In this document: positions 1 through 11,948 of the stretch, piece after piece
Layout of the letters: each line of letters starts with the position of its first letter
Position numbering within the stretch: the first letter of the stretch is position 1
Assembly (NCBI GenBank): GCA_039096225.1
Contig: JBBPEB010000021.1
Location: 744,001 to 808,000 of the forward strand
DNA length: 64,000 nucleotides
DNA from: Blastocystis sp. Blastoise
Taxonomy: Eukaryota; Sar; Bigyra; Opalinata; Blastocystidae
Direction of reading: 5' to 3'
Notes under the pieces: generated by a model
Databases searched by the model: none
Seen by the model: the letters and a program-made list of their open reading frames with translations, nothing else
Told to the model about the DNA's origin: nothing
Made by a program: the position numbers and the translations under genes

Positions 1-578
1 TCTCTATATGAATTGAATAACCGCGGTTATTTGTAGAATTATGTTGATCATTTATTATGATATCAATTGTTCTTCCTCCATTTTTTTGTCCTAAACTAGG
101 ACCATAACAACCTATTCCTGTTTTACGACCATAAGCTAATAATATACCTATATATTAATAATAATAATATTAATAATCGTTATCATCTACTTATTACTCT
201 ATATATATGTTTATATACCATTATAATTTATTTGATAACAATTATTATGATCATGTCCTACAAATACTCCTTTTATATCTCCTCTATATATAATATATAA
301 TATATAATATATAATATATAATATATAATATATAATATATAATATATAATATATAATATATAATATATAATATATAATATATAATATATAATATATAATA
401 TATAATATATAATATATAATATATAATATATAATATATAATATATAATATATAATATATAATATATAATATATAATATACCTTGATAGAAATGTAGATAT
501 AAGACCATTGTTAAGAGGACTGCAAGAAACTCTCTCATACTGAGTACCAACTGTTGACCAATGCTATATAGTATACTC

Positions 579-612
<34 letters not shown>

Positions 613-1001
613 CTTGAGGAGCAGTCATAAATTCTTGTGTAGGAATATGGAAAAAAGCCACTCCTTGAATTAGATGCCCTTGTTCTTCTTCAATTCGTTT
701 ACTTTCTTTCTTATACCATTCGACTAATAGAAACATATATATATAGAAGAATAATTTACAATATTACTTATATATTAAATATATAGAGGATAAAGAAAAT
801 ATTTGTATTGCAATATATATACTATAAAATAATATCTATATACTTGTACTGTGTTCCACACATCCATATCCTTCGAATCCTTGGCATGTGGAAGACATCG
901 AATCAAAAAACCATATAATAAATACTATTTCTTTTGTGTTATTATATGCATATATAGGAATATAATACTAAAGAATTTATTTTTATTTATTAATAGATTA
1001 T

Positions 1002-1072
<71 letters not shown>

Positions 1073-1671
1073 TAGATGAACCAGTGATTTCAGAAGGTCC
1101 TAGTTGACTGAGTGAATAATAATGTGTTTTATCTAATATCATTATTTCTTCTCTAGATAAATCAGCTTCACTATCATGATTTCCTAAAGAACAACCATAA
1201 TATATCTGTGTCTCTGTACAAATAGAAGTGAAACGTTTCCAATATTTCTTATACCATCCTGGTGTATGGTCATATGAATAACCTTTATATGAATAATTTA
1301 GTAATTTACACATGTATTCCTTAAATACCAGCAACCATATCTCCTGTAAAAGCAATGAAATCAGGTCTTTCCACTTTAAGAACTGTTCTCATCACTTGAG
1401 TAGTCTCATCATCATAATTTCCATCTCCATAATGTAAATCAGTAAACTATGATTTATAGAAATAAAACAATATCATGAGAAATACTTGTTCAATTTTGAA
1501 ATGTCCATTTTCATTGACATGTAATTGATGACCTAAAGCATTCACAATAAGAACGCAAACGTAAATTGTCATGTAACAGATAGACATCATAATAATATAT
1601 TTATAAAAAATGCTTCTTTGCTTTGAGTATAAAAATGTAAAAAAAAATGATTTCGAAAGAGAATTCTTCAT
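1..1671 (-). CDS. Purple acid phosphatase-like calcineurin-type phosphoesterase (3' end outside window)
   Basis: Metallophosphoesterase, probably secreted or vesicular. Exons in coding order lie near 1671-1485, 1446-1337, 1283-1073, 910-843, 736-613, 567-481, 292-190 and 146-1. The metal-ligand blocks appear in family order: FTDLHYGDG, then FTGDM, GNHDSEADLSR, and FVGHDHNN, followed by the late YGRKTGIGCYGP block. GNHD-x-EA and YGRKTG-x-GCYG are typical of the PAP29/Dcr2/SIA1 branch of fungal, plant and amoebozoan phosphatases. The first exon has a hydrophobic stretch (MMSICYMTIYVCVLIVNA) that could be a signal peptide; the true start may be this internal Met rather than the one at 1671. The stop codon lies left of base 1. 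All introns are TA-rich; the intron near 293-480 is filled by a 7-bp minisatellite. The family call is firm; the substrate is unknown. Confidence 0.85.
288..479. repeat. 7-bp minisatellite (TATATAA)n inside an intron
   Basis: About 27 tandem copies of TATATAA fill most of an intron of the phosphatase gene. Because 7 is not a multiple of 3, the six-frame translation cycles every seven residues; that apparent 88-residue reading frame is an artefact. Confidence 0.9.
1002..1069. repeat. (TA)n microsatellite in intron
   Basis: Roughly 34 uninterrupted TA units at the 3' splice side of a phosphatase intron (minus strand). It is typical of the TA runs at intron ends across this window. Confidence 0.9.
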
Positions 1672-1815
1672 TTATTCAATAATTGTGTTTTCTTAAACAA
1701 TTGTTTATATATAATATATATATACAAATCTAATGCAATTGAAAGTGATTGAATACTATAAAAACTGAAATCACAAACACGAATAATGATATTTTTAACT
1801 CAATTACAATTCATT

Positions 1816-3716
1816 TTAATTTCGACTTATTTCTTTTTGATTTATAAATATATCTATACCTTCTTCATATAAAGACTTTCCATGTTTATATATAGAACCT
1901 CCTCCAAGACATACCTAAAAACAAGTTATAATGAATATAATATAGTCATTACAAAAAACTTAATAATAAATATGTATGTATATATCTATACATCTCCATA
2001 ATAGAGAACACATATTTGACCTGGAGTAACTGCGCGAACTGGACTCTTAAATAACACTTTATATTCATTTGGAGATTGTTCATCATATGATAGTATACAG
2101 GATATACAATTCTATATATATAATATTATATAGTATTTTATGATATTATGGAGTATTCTAAAACAATAAAAATAGAGTAATATAGTATTAAATAGTATTA
2201 TATATATTATATAGTATTATATGGTATTAAATAGTATTCTATAATATTATATAGTAGTATAGAGTATTCTATAATAATATGAATAATAAATAGAACGATT
2301 ACTTGTCTATATCTAGTGACGGCGTCACAATTCATCGACTTATAACGAATTAAATCCGAAGGCTCTTTCTCATCAATCCAATGAAATGACGACTTTAATA
2401 TCTATATATATAATATATAATATATAATAATAATAATAATATATAATAATGTGTATAATAAGAATAAAAACTACTACTACTACTACTACTACTAATAATA
2501 ATAATAATATATATATACATTTAATGAATATGTATATAATGACGAATGCTGTGAAGGAGACACAATCAGTCGATTTCGTTGCATATCTTTATCACTTACA
2601 AAATATTTATATATAGTATAGATTTTTATAGTATATATATATATAATAATAATAATTATTATAATAATAAGAGGATGAGTATATAAATTATATATATAAT
2701 AATTGTAATATATATGTACTTTGTTTTTAACCCTGACTGTTTTATACACTGTCCAATTGTATAATTATATAAACCATTATGTTTCCCCATATAATCTCCT
2801 TTATAAGAATATATATCTCCTGGTTTCATAGTAACATAATTTGATAGAAAACTATTCATATTTCGTTCACCAATAAAACAAATACCAAAAGAATCTCTCT
2901 TTTCAGCAGTAATCAGATTATTTTCAGCCGCTATTTGACGAACAGTCTTCTTTGGCAATGATCCAACAGGAAATAACACCTATATAATAATAATGATATA
3001 TAAAAATTATATTCAAAAGTACAATAACATAAACTCAAAAAACTATATATACATAATAATAATAATAAATACATATATATATATACCCTTTCAAAAGAAT
3101 GACCTGGAACTTCGCATAAAAAATAACTTTGATCTTTTGTTGAATCTAAACCCTTCAATAACCTTGGAAATTGACCTATTTCTTTTGTTTGCCCTATTAT
3201 AGAATCTCTACTTAATCGACAATAATGACCAGTTGCTACATAATCAGCATTCTGTAAGGCTAACTCTGAAAATACTTTAAATTTAATTTCTCGATTACAA
3301 TATACATCAGGATTCGGAGTCAATCCCTAGACATTTTTAATAATAGTTTTTAATAACAAAAGTTTTCTCTAATTATAAACTTTATATACTTGTGAATATT
3401 CATTTAAACAAGGAGTAAAGACATTATTCCAGTATTCACGCTCAAATGGAATTTTTTTGCATTGAATGCCAAGCTGTTTACAAACCTTTTCTACATCTTT
3501 ATATTCTTCTTTTTCAGGACATACAGCGACTCCAGTCTCATCTTCCTGATCCCAATTCTTCATATACCAACCTTCAACTTCATATCCTTGGTTTTTTAAT
3601 AGCAACGCAGATACAGAGGAATCAACACCACCTGACATTCCTACAATGACCTTCTTTGTAGACAATGCTCGATTAAGTGTTTTAATTGTGCTATTAATAA
3701 CTCTATTTGATATCAT
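1816..3716 (-). CDS. TRMU: Mitochondrial tRNA-specific 2-thiouridylase (MnmA/TRMU)
   Basis: ATP-dependent enzyme that puts sulfur on U34 of mitochondrial tRNAs. Seven exons (about 3716-3378, 3327-3088, 2979-2718, 2610-2515, 2400-2303, 2113-1990, 1915-1816) join to about 410 residues, the usual family length. Seen: the PP-loop [16 protein letters not shown] near residue 30, the block [12 protein letters not shown] carrying the first catalytic Cys, TGHYCRL, the second catalytic Cys block [10 protein letters not shown], and the C-terminal [17 protein letters not shown] beta-barrel motif. The end CLGGGSIY matches the family's last strand. The start is the first Met of the exon holding the PP-loop; the roughly 20 residues before the loop ([19 protein letters not shown]) are basic and hydroxylated, as in a mitochondrial targeting peptide. 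All key residues are intact. Confidence 0.93.
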
Positions 3717-5181
3717 TGATTGACAAAGATAATAACCAAATAAATCTGAGCTAAAAAAAACAAGATAATAGAAATGTAATTTAAATTATTTATGCAGTCG
3801 CACGTTTTTATTTTTAACTTTCATTTTGTCTTATTATTATCATCTTTAACATAACTAAACAAAAATATTTATTTAAAATCAATTAATTAATAAACAATTA
3901 ACTTTTTATTCTTTTGAAACATGTCACACCTTCAGTTTCCTATAAAAATGAATATTAGAATAATTTCATTATGATCTTTTGTAGAAATGAAAAGAACACA
4001 TATCAGTATTATTCAACGATCTCGCAGTTAAAAAGTCTTCTTATATTAACGAAAAGCGAATATAGAAGTTAGTGAATCTGCTTGTTAAATAATGACTTTA
4101 TATTTATATCTACATACCTTTATATATAATAATTTGATAACTAGGGAAAGGCTAACCACACTACGGCTGTATCTTATGTTAAACTAAAGAAAAAAAAATA
4201 TAGTTGATAAATATCAAATTAATAAAATGAAAAATAAGAAAATGATATTCGCGAACACGATTTAGCATTGCATTTATCTCCGGAAGCATTTATAAGTATT
4301 CTTCAGAAGAAGATAATCAATGCATAAAAGAAAATCAAATATAATATATACCTATGGTATGTTTCTGATATTCTAGAGCATACGTATTTCATGTACATAT
4401 TATCTTCATATATAAGAATCGATCTCGAGCAATTTTAATCGAAAAAGAACCGAAAATGAATAGAAATCACACGAAAAGAACTCCAGAAGCCTTTTTATAC
4501 GTATAACTAGCTCATGCAGCTATTATGGATGCTATTATTTAAGTAAAAAGAAATATAATTAATCCTAATCCATCACAATATTGAATAAAATATATAATGA
4601 GTATAAAAAAAGATAAAGCGTTGAATGAATTTCTGTAAAGTGATTGAAGAAATATATAAATATCAAGGTTCTCATTGGATGACCATTTTAATATGTTGGC
4701 GTGGAATAAAACGAAAAATGATGATTATTGTTGATGATTGGCGAGAAAATAAGAATATTCCATGGAAATCCACATCAGAATTTCTAAAGATGTAATTTTT
4801 GAAACTATAGTTTGTCTAAAGTATATTTTGTAGAAAAGAAGACGACGTGATGCTGATGTGATAAAAAAAATAAAAATTCCCGGTAAAAAATATAAAAAAA
4901 GTTTCGGGTTTTCAACAAAGCGAATTGATGATTAAAAGTTAAATAGTAGATAAAATAGAAATACTGACTAATGAATATATATTACATATGAAATGAGTTT
5001 CAAATCAAAAGAATAAAGGGATAATATTACAAAAAAAATAAGACTATTATTAACAGAAGAAATAAATTCAAATGAGAAAATGAGAATGATAAATCAAGAA
5101 TTCATCGAAAATCAATCATAGAAAAAAGAAAATAGAAAAAAAAAATAAAAGGATATATATTAAATATTTATATGAAATACT
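3717..5181. other. Gene-poor spacer, possibly holding decayed coding sequence
   Basis: No intact gene, RNA gene or transposon ends were found. The stretch has fewer TA runs than introns do and carries short open pieces. One at about 4627-4797 gives a 57-residue frame beginning MNFCKVIEEIYKYQGSHW, rich in Trp, Ile and Lys, with no family I recognise. This could be chance or a relic of an old gene or transposon. Confidence 0.4.
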
Positions 5182-5751
5182 TTACACTTTAGTAGCTTTA
5201 ATAGTTTTTCTGAGTTGTTTTCCCTGAATTTCTGGAACAGTTTGCATGGTTTTAATGATGCCTGTAACTGATTTTTGATGTAATTTCATTTCATATTGTT
5301 GTGAGGCTTTACAGAGAGCTGTTATAAGACTGACAAAAGCTATTATTATGGCAAAAAATAATGGTAAGAATACAATTATGAAAGTAATAGTTTTAATCGC
5401 ATATAATTCCAAGAACGCAAGTACAGAAGAGATAAAGAGAGCTATATATACAAATAACATAGCGACACCTCTTGTTACAGAAGCTGTATCTGATACCTAT
5501 ATATATATATGAAATATTATATATATAAATAATATTGAATTAAAATAATATTGAATTAAAATAATATATATTAAAATAATATATATTAAAATAATATATA
5601 TTAAATAATATATATTAAAATAATATATATTAAATAATATATATTAAAATAATATATATTAAAATAATATATACATCTTTCTCTAGATTTTTGCTTTGAC
5701 GACATGTACAGGCAGGAAATGAGCAAGACTATATACATAATGAAATAAGAA

Positions 5752-5796
<45 letters not shown>

Positions 5797-6490
5797 AAAA
5801 AAATGTTATTATATTCATAAATAATAATACTATTGTTCTTTAATATAAAAAAAAAGTATACTAACTATAATAATAACATACAACTCTAATGATTTTGATT
5901 AAGAAGAAGAGAAGAACAAAAGCGAGAATAGAACTAGCGAATTCAATATTATTATCAGAAGCATCCATCCAAATACATAGAGATAATATACATAAGAAAC
6001 ATATACTGTCTTCAAATAACACCCATAGAGAAGAAGAAGGAGATATCATACATACAACTCTATAAGCATATATATATTTATATGTATATAGAATTTAGTA
6101 TACGAAATGAATAAAAATATATTAAACAATTGATTGAATACATAATTAAATTACTTGTTATGAATAATGAAAAAAAGATATATAAATATATATATATATA
6201 CAACACAATCTTTCGAATACAGAACAATATATAGATGATAATATAAGGAATAGAAATATATATATATAGCCATTCAATAACATCTCCGACTTTGAAATAA
6301 ACCAATAAAAACTGAATTACTGATAAAAGGGCAATAACGAAGATATATCTATATACATAAATATCTTTAGAGAATTATTAAGATATAAACAAGTAACTAG
6401 TAAATACATTTATTTAAATATTTAAATATTTAATTTAGAATTTATGACTTATCTAAGTTTAATAAAAAAAGAAAGATGATATAATTAGTA

Positions 6491-6533
<43 letters not shown>

Positions 6534-7238
6534 CTCCATTTTCTATATAACTTGGCTGATTTCGACTCATCCACCATTCCTTCAGAACTGATAATAGCAA
6601 TACATGTAGAAACAAGGAATGCAGACCCCTATATATATATAGTAATACAAACATTAATATGATTTAAAAAAAATGAACATATATAAATAAAATATATAAA
6701 TATAAAAACATAAAAAAATATAAATATAAATATATATAAATATATATATACAACAAGAATCCATGTTGGAATAAGAACAATTAACCAGCTCCATGTTACA
6801 TAGTTATCTAAACGAAGTGCAGCAAAAACTATATATATATATATATATAATTCAATAAAAATAACATGGTTACATACATAAAGATATAAATAATAAGACT
6901 AGAACAATTGTACAAATACTACCCAGGGCAAGACGTTCTTTCGTTCCACTGTGTGTTAACGAATTATAGAGATTATACCAACTTATCTTACTGTCTGTAT
7001 GATTATACGATGATTGTTCTGTTGATGAAGTATTATCATTAAAGTAATCATAACGTTCCTTTGCATTTGGGTTAGATAGGACATCGTAAGCTTCTTTGTA
7101 TACGTAGTATTGATGCAGGATATGAGGGTCACTTGAATGAGGATTTAAACCTTTAGTTGCATTTTCAAAGGCTTCTTCAATTTCTTTTTGAGTTGATTCA
7201 TGTGTAACATGAAGTACTGCATAAAAATCTGAGCTCAT
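5182..7238 (-). CDS. Degenerate J-domain fused to a TMEM185-like multipass membrane protein
   Basis: Seven exons (about 7238-6890, 6832-6752, 6634-6528, 6351-6202, 6063-5889, 5733-5680, 5501-5182) join in phase to about 410 residues. Residues 1-65 are J-domain-like: MSSDFYAVLHVTHES, then a helix, and YVYKEAYDVLSNPNAKERYDYF. The catalytic HPD loop is replaced by NPHSSDPH. After a Ser-rich linker come hydrophobic segments with the TMEM185 signature: LFFAALRLDNYVTWSW-LIVLIPTWI, a second copy VIQFLLVYFKVGDVIEWLY, then further membrane segments including VFLPLFFAIIIAF. Both halves lie in one frame across the first intron (donor GTATGTAACC, phase 1). The function of TMEM185 is unknown; J domains normally activate Hsp70, which loss of HPD would prevent. 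The MULE-like element sits 63 bp upstream of the start codon. Confidence 0.75.
5760..5792. repeat. (TA)n run in intron
   Basis: TA dinucleotide run inside the intron between the penultimate membrane exon and the small Cys-rich exon of the J-TMEM185 gene. Confidence 0.8.
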
Positions 7239-7309
7239 TAATCAAATATAAATTCTCAATATTGTTTGTAAGCAAATAATATATTTATAAAGAAAATTCG
7301 GTTTATTTG

Positions 7310-7515
7310 GAGAAGTTGATTAGGGTCGTCCATTTTATCTATTTTGCCGTTAGGGGTTGTCCGCGGACAACCTGCGTCACGCACGATTTTCTTGTTCATC
7401 CAATTATTCTCTTATTTTTCATACTATTTTTCAAAATAAATATTTAGGGGTTGTCCACAATATTATTTTATTATTTTATGTTATTTTCAATACTATGGCA
7501 TTTATTCTATTAATT
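7310..7515 (+). repeat. Left terminal inverted repeat of the MULE-like element
   Basis: 206 bp, less AT-rich than its surroundings, identical to the reverse complement of 8177-8382. It holds the palindrome GGTTGTCCGCGGACAACC at 7355-7372 and a second AGGGGTTGTCC about 90 bp further in. Confidence 0.92.
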
Positions 7516-8176
7516 CATGATAGACATAGTTTAGAAGAACTTCTTAAATAATGTGTAGGCATCGAAATCAGCATACATTGCACAAATGAACACAATTCTT
7601 TAAATACAATAATGATTTTTCCATTAGAATTCGTTTAACAATACACAACTATTCTCTTGTCACGATTAAGAATATCTTAAAGGTATTTATAAGTCTAATT
7701 AAGAATTTTATTCATAATGCGGTATTACAGTTCGTTTTAAGCATAATTCAATTGCAATAGTAGTTACAAAATATTTTTTAATGTGATTATCATTAACTAA
7801 ATATTTATAATAAGATAATTGTGATTTATAGGATTCTCACCTATTATACAAATATGTTTGCTATGACTATATCACTTGCCCTAATTGACTTTAAAAATGA
7901 TTTTTATTTGTTTTTATATTATGTTATTACAGGTATAAAAAGAAAATAATTTAAAAAATAATTGTTTTCTGTTTTATTGTTTTTTATAACATATTTAGAG
8001 TAATATACATTATTTAAAACTTAGATAAGTTAATAAATGGTTGAGCATATAAAATAGACTTTTATCTTTTATTTAATAGAATGGCAATGCCGTAAATTGT
8101 TGGTCATTGACGGTTAGTCTTATTATTTTTGCATTCTGCTCAAAGAATATATTACTCTTACCAAATATATAGCATA

Positions 8177-8382
8177 AATTAATAGAATAAATGCCATAGT
8201 ATTGAAAATAACATAAAATAATAAAATAATATTGTGGACAACCCCTAAATATTTATTTTGAAAAATAGTATGAAAAATAAGAGAATAATTGGATGAACAA
8301 GAAAATCGTGCGTGACGCAGGTTGTCCGCGGACAACCCCTAACGGCAAAATAGATAAAATGGACGACCCTAATCAACTTCTC
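8177..8382 (-). repeat. Right terminal inverted repeat of the MULE-like element
   Basis: Mirror copy of 7310-7515. The palindrome lies at 8320-8337. The outer end abuts the right copy of the 9-bp target duplication. Confidence 0.92.
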
Positions 8383-8655
8383 GTTTATTTGTGTTTATGA
8401 GGAAGAAATCAGTAACTGCCTGATTCTATCTGAAAATCAAAAAAAAAAAAAAAAAAATCAATTAAAAAAAAATGTAAAAAATCAGTTTGAGTCTGAAAAT
8501 TGTTGAATAAAAGAAAAAAAAAGAAGAATAAAGTTCATAAAAGTCTGTATAGAGTATGATATGATATAAATATAAAGAATAATGAATATAGAAAATCGGA
8601 CAGAATAAAGAATAGTGATAGAAACGGTCGATCAAGTTGTTAATGAGTATTTTGA

Positions 8656-10661
8656 ATGAGTATAAATAGTCAGAAGCGTGAATTTGGTTGTTTATGTAAA
8701 GCGAATATTCGTTTAGTTCAGAAATTATTAGAGATAGAGATAAAATACACAGAGAAGAAGAATGATCATATGTTATTTACGATTCGTAAAGCTATAGCGA
8801 ATATTAAACAATGTAAGACTCCCATTCGAAGTCGTGATCAAGCTATAGTTCTTCCAGGAATCGGTGATTATATGGGGAATATTATTGAAGGAATTCTACA
8901 GAAGGAAAAACTATTGAATGTTCCTGCTTGTATATATATATAATTATTCAAAGAGTTGATATATTCTTAAATGTGAATTTTGTTTTTTTATGTATATAAA
9001 ATTTGAATTATTATATAATAATAATAATAATAGTGGCTGACGAGATGGGTCCTGATGATCGAAATACAAAAGGAACACAATTATCAGATTTTATGTATGT
9101 TCCTAAAGAATCAGGAGGTATATATATATATATTGAAAGTCATTTTTTATCTATGTATATATTATTAATATTCTATATTCTCTTCTTGTTATATATATAT
9201 ATGAATGAATGTTTATAAATAGGTCCATGGTGTGCATTATTATCGATATGGATGTGTGTATATGAACAGAAGAAACTCTCTATATTCCTCTTATCCGGTC
9301 TAAATCATTTTGAACATCTTATGTCTTTATCATCAATTGATACTACAAGTAATAAGAAGATATATATAACTCATTTAAAAGTATTACATAAGAAATCTAT
9401 AATAAATCTAGAAAATAATACATTTATTAGAATCCATGAAGAATGTATATTTTTATTAAATCATTCTATATATATATATATATAGCATTGAAATTGTGTT
9501 GTTTATTAGTTAGTAAATGTTATGCAACACAAGTTTATATTCATGATTTTTGTATTCATAATAATATCAGTATTACTTCTCTTACTGAAGGAAATGTAAT
9601 GATTTCTTCTTCTTCTTCTTCTTCTATATCTATTCCTCCCTCTATATCTTCATCTTCTTCTCTATCTATTCCTCCTTCTTCCTCTTCTTCTATATCTATC
9701 CCTCCCTCTATATCTTCATCTTCTTCTCTATCTATTCCTCCCTCTATATCTTCTATATCTATTCCTCCCTCTATATCTTCATCTTCATCTTCTCCTTCTG
9801 TATCTATTATAAAGCCACAATTATCTCCTCTTACAATTACTACTGTTAATGATTCTACTAAATGGCCATTAAGACCCTCTATAGAAGGCATTTCATGGGG
9901 TGCTCCTGAAACAGAAGTATCGAAATTATGTGAATATGATTTAGAAGGTATAGAAGAAGAGAAGAAGAAGAAAGATATTAATCCATTTTTAGAATCTACT
10001 ATACAATTAGCAAAGAATCAATGGACTATTGATCTTGTTCTAGATAATCGAGAAATACGGAATAGAAATGATCGTGGATATATATATACTCGTTTGGCTG
10101 GAAGAGGGATTCCTGTACTCAGTCGATCGATCGCTTTAGGAGATGTACAATTCATATTAAAACATAAAACACAGGATGAGATGGAGTATATAATGGATTT
10201 CATCGTAGAACGTAAAACAATAAGTGATCTTGTATCTAGTATCTTAGATGGAAGATTTCTTGAGCAAAAGTCTCGATTGCATAAGAGTCATATTCGTCAT
10301 GTTTTCTATTTAATTGAAGGAACACCTACTTCTCAAGAAGCTATTCGTATCTCTTCTATATTCAAAAATATACTCTCTATTATGGTATATGATCAGTTTC
10401 ATGTATATACAACAACTTCTATCGATGATAGTATTCTATTTCTTGTTAATTTATATAATTGTATTCAATCATTATATACATCTACTTCAAAGTATAATCT
10501 ATTTATATAATAATAATATTTCTCTCTATATATAATATAATATATAGTTGTTATCTTCATCAATATCATCATACTTATGATTATTTCCAAGAAGAATTCT
10601 CTAAAACTACATTTATAACTACAAAAGAACTATGGACAACACAATTAGCACAAGTATATTA

Positions 10662-10699
<38 letters not shown>

Positions 10700-10932
10700 T
10701 ATAGATACCACGATGTGGAATACAAAAAGCAAAAGCAATTACTGAATTATATCCTACTTGTAAATCTTTATTGATACGATATTCAAGTTTATTTGATTCA
10801 ATGAATCCAGAAATGATTTTAGAAGATATAACAGCAAAATATCAAACATCTTCTATTGGTCCAAAACTAAGTTCATTCATATTTCATTTCCTTATGGATC
10901 AAGTCTATACAAACAAAGAAAAAGAAAATTAA
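8656..10932 (+). CDS. MUS81: Structure-specific endonuclease MUS81
   Basis: Catalytic subunit of the MUS81-EME1 nuclease that cuts branched DNA in recombination and fork repair; nuclear. Six exons (8656-8931, 9033-9119, 9223-about 9447, about 9484-10495, 10549-10653, 10707-10932) give about 640 residues. The N-terminal helix-hairpin-helix domain is recognisable (MLFTIRKAIANIKQC-TPIRS, LPGIGDYMGNIIE). The ERCC4 nuclease has LVLDNREIRNRNDRG, GDVQFIL and the active-site block FIVERKTISDLVSSILDGRF-EQKSRL, so the ERK-x3-D motif is intact. The C-terminal (HhH)2 region reads IPRCGIQKAKAITELYPT. Between the N-terminal part and the nuclease is a Ser/Ile/Pro repeat (SIPPS units, 9600-9800) encoded by a minisatellite. 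A 9-codon upstream frame (8644-8670) overlaps the start and could dampen translation. Confidence 0.93.
9601..9805 (+). repeat. Coding minisatellite (SIPPS-type repeats) in MUS81
   Basis: Imperfect tandem units built from TCTATATCTATTCCTCCCTC and TCATCTTCTTC encode alternating SSSSS and SIPPSI runs. The tract is pyrimidine-rich on the coding strand and lies in the linker before the nuclease domain, so length change would keep frame and spare catalysis. Confidence 0.8.
10650..10706. repeat. (TTA)n(TA)n intron tract
   Basis: The last MUS81 intron is made almost wholly of ATT and AT repeats and ends TATATATAG. Confidence 0.75.
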
Positions 10933-11189
10933 ATAATAAATATTTGATATGTTTATTGATTTATAAAAATTAAAGAATTAAATTTTATGTGTATTTGAGT
11001 CATTTTATTTTCATTTTCATATTTTTATTATAATCATTTTATTTTTATTTTTAATAAATCAAATATAAAAAAATAATTATTATTTAAAAAAATTAAAATT
11101 AAAAAAATGAAAATAAAAAAGAATAAACAACATAAATTTTCTTTTCCTCTTTGTTTATATTTCCTAAATAATTCATTTTTACATTTAAT
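10933..11189. other. Spacer between MUS81 and the RsfS gene
   Basis: AT-rich with runs of A and T. No gene or recognisable signal seen; it should hold the MUS81 terminator and the promoter of the RsfS gene. Confidence 0.5.
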
Positions 11190-11825
11190 ATGCGTTGTTG
11201 TATTCAAAAAATAAAGTATTTATATTGATTATTAAATTCATTAGATCATCCTTCTAGTCCTTTTCGTTCATATTTGAATCTTTCTGTCAAAAACGCAAGA
11301 TATTCAACTCAAGTAGACTTTACAAAGTATTTAGATGACACAAATATTCCTTCTGATACGTGTTTATCTGATTCTTGGTTGAATCATTGTGTAAATGCAT
11401 GGTATATTGATTTCATACAATTAATAATACTATAAATGTTTGAATAGGACTCAAGGAAAGATGTTTGAAGATGTTCGAATTCGTCGAAATGGAAAATGGG
11501 TTGCTTTATTAGATAATAAACCTTCTAGTATGCTTATATTGATTATAAAATAAAATATTATTATTCATATATATTATTTAGAAGAATTTGAAACATGTAT
11601 TCAAGCAGCAAAATATCGAGATGGATATATATATAAGAAAACAAAAGAATCTTCGATATTAAATTTCCCTGAATATGTTCATTTGGTTCATCCAATGAAA
11701 TTATCGCATCCATTTTGGATCAATCCAAAACATTCGAAATATGAGTATATATTATTTCTTCTCTTTATATATATATAGTGATGAACATGAATCTTCTGTA
11801 CCTATTAAACCCTTGTATATATATA

Positions 11826-11859
<34 letters not shown>

Positions 11860-11916
11860 GTACTCCACTTTCTATTGAAGAGATTCAAACATTACTTCAT
11901 GAAGAAGATGCTCAAG

Positions 11917-11948
<32 letters not shown>

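Larger units (their letters stand above)
7301..8391. mobile_element. Non-autonomous Mutator-like (MULE/foldback) DNA transposon with target duplication
   Basis: Left terminal inverted repeat 7310-7515 and right repeat 8177-8382 are 206 bp each and identical by eye when one is reverse-complemented. They begin GAGAAGTTGATTAGGGTCGT. The element is flanked by a perfect 9-bp direct repeat GTTTATTTG at 7301-7309 and 8383-8391, the mark of insertion. A 9-bp duplication plus long inverted repeats fits the Mutator superfamily. The 661-bp interior has no transposase reading frame, so movement would need a helper elsewhere. Each repeat contains the same 18-bp palindrome and two copies of AGGGGTTGTCC, possible transposase sites. 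Matching open frames of 64 and 70 codons on opposite strands are simply the two repeats read inwards and are not genes. Identical repeats suggest a recent insertion or correction between arms. Confidence 0.88.

Noticed and set aside
7357-8335. Two matching short proteins on opposite strands beginning MSADNLRHARFSCSS
   Set aside because: They are the two inverted repeats of the transposon read inwards; they diverge and stop as soon as the arms end.
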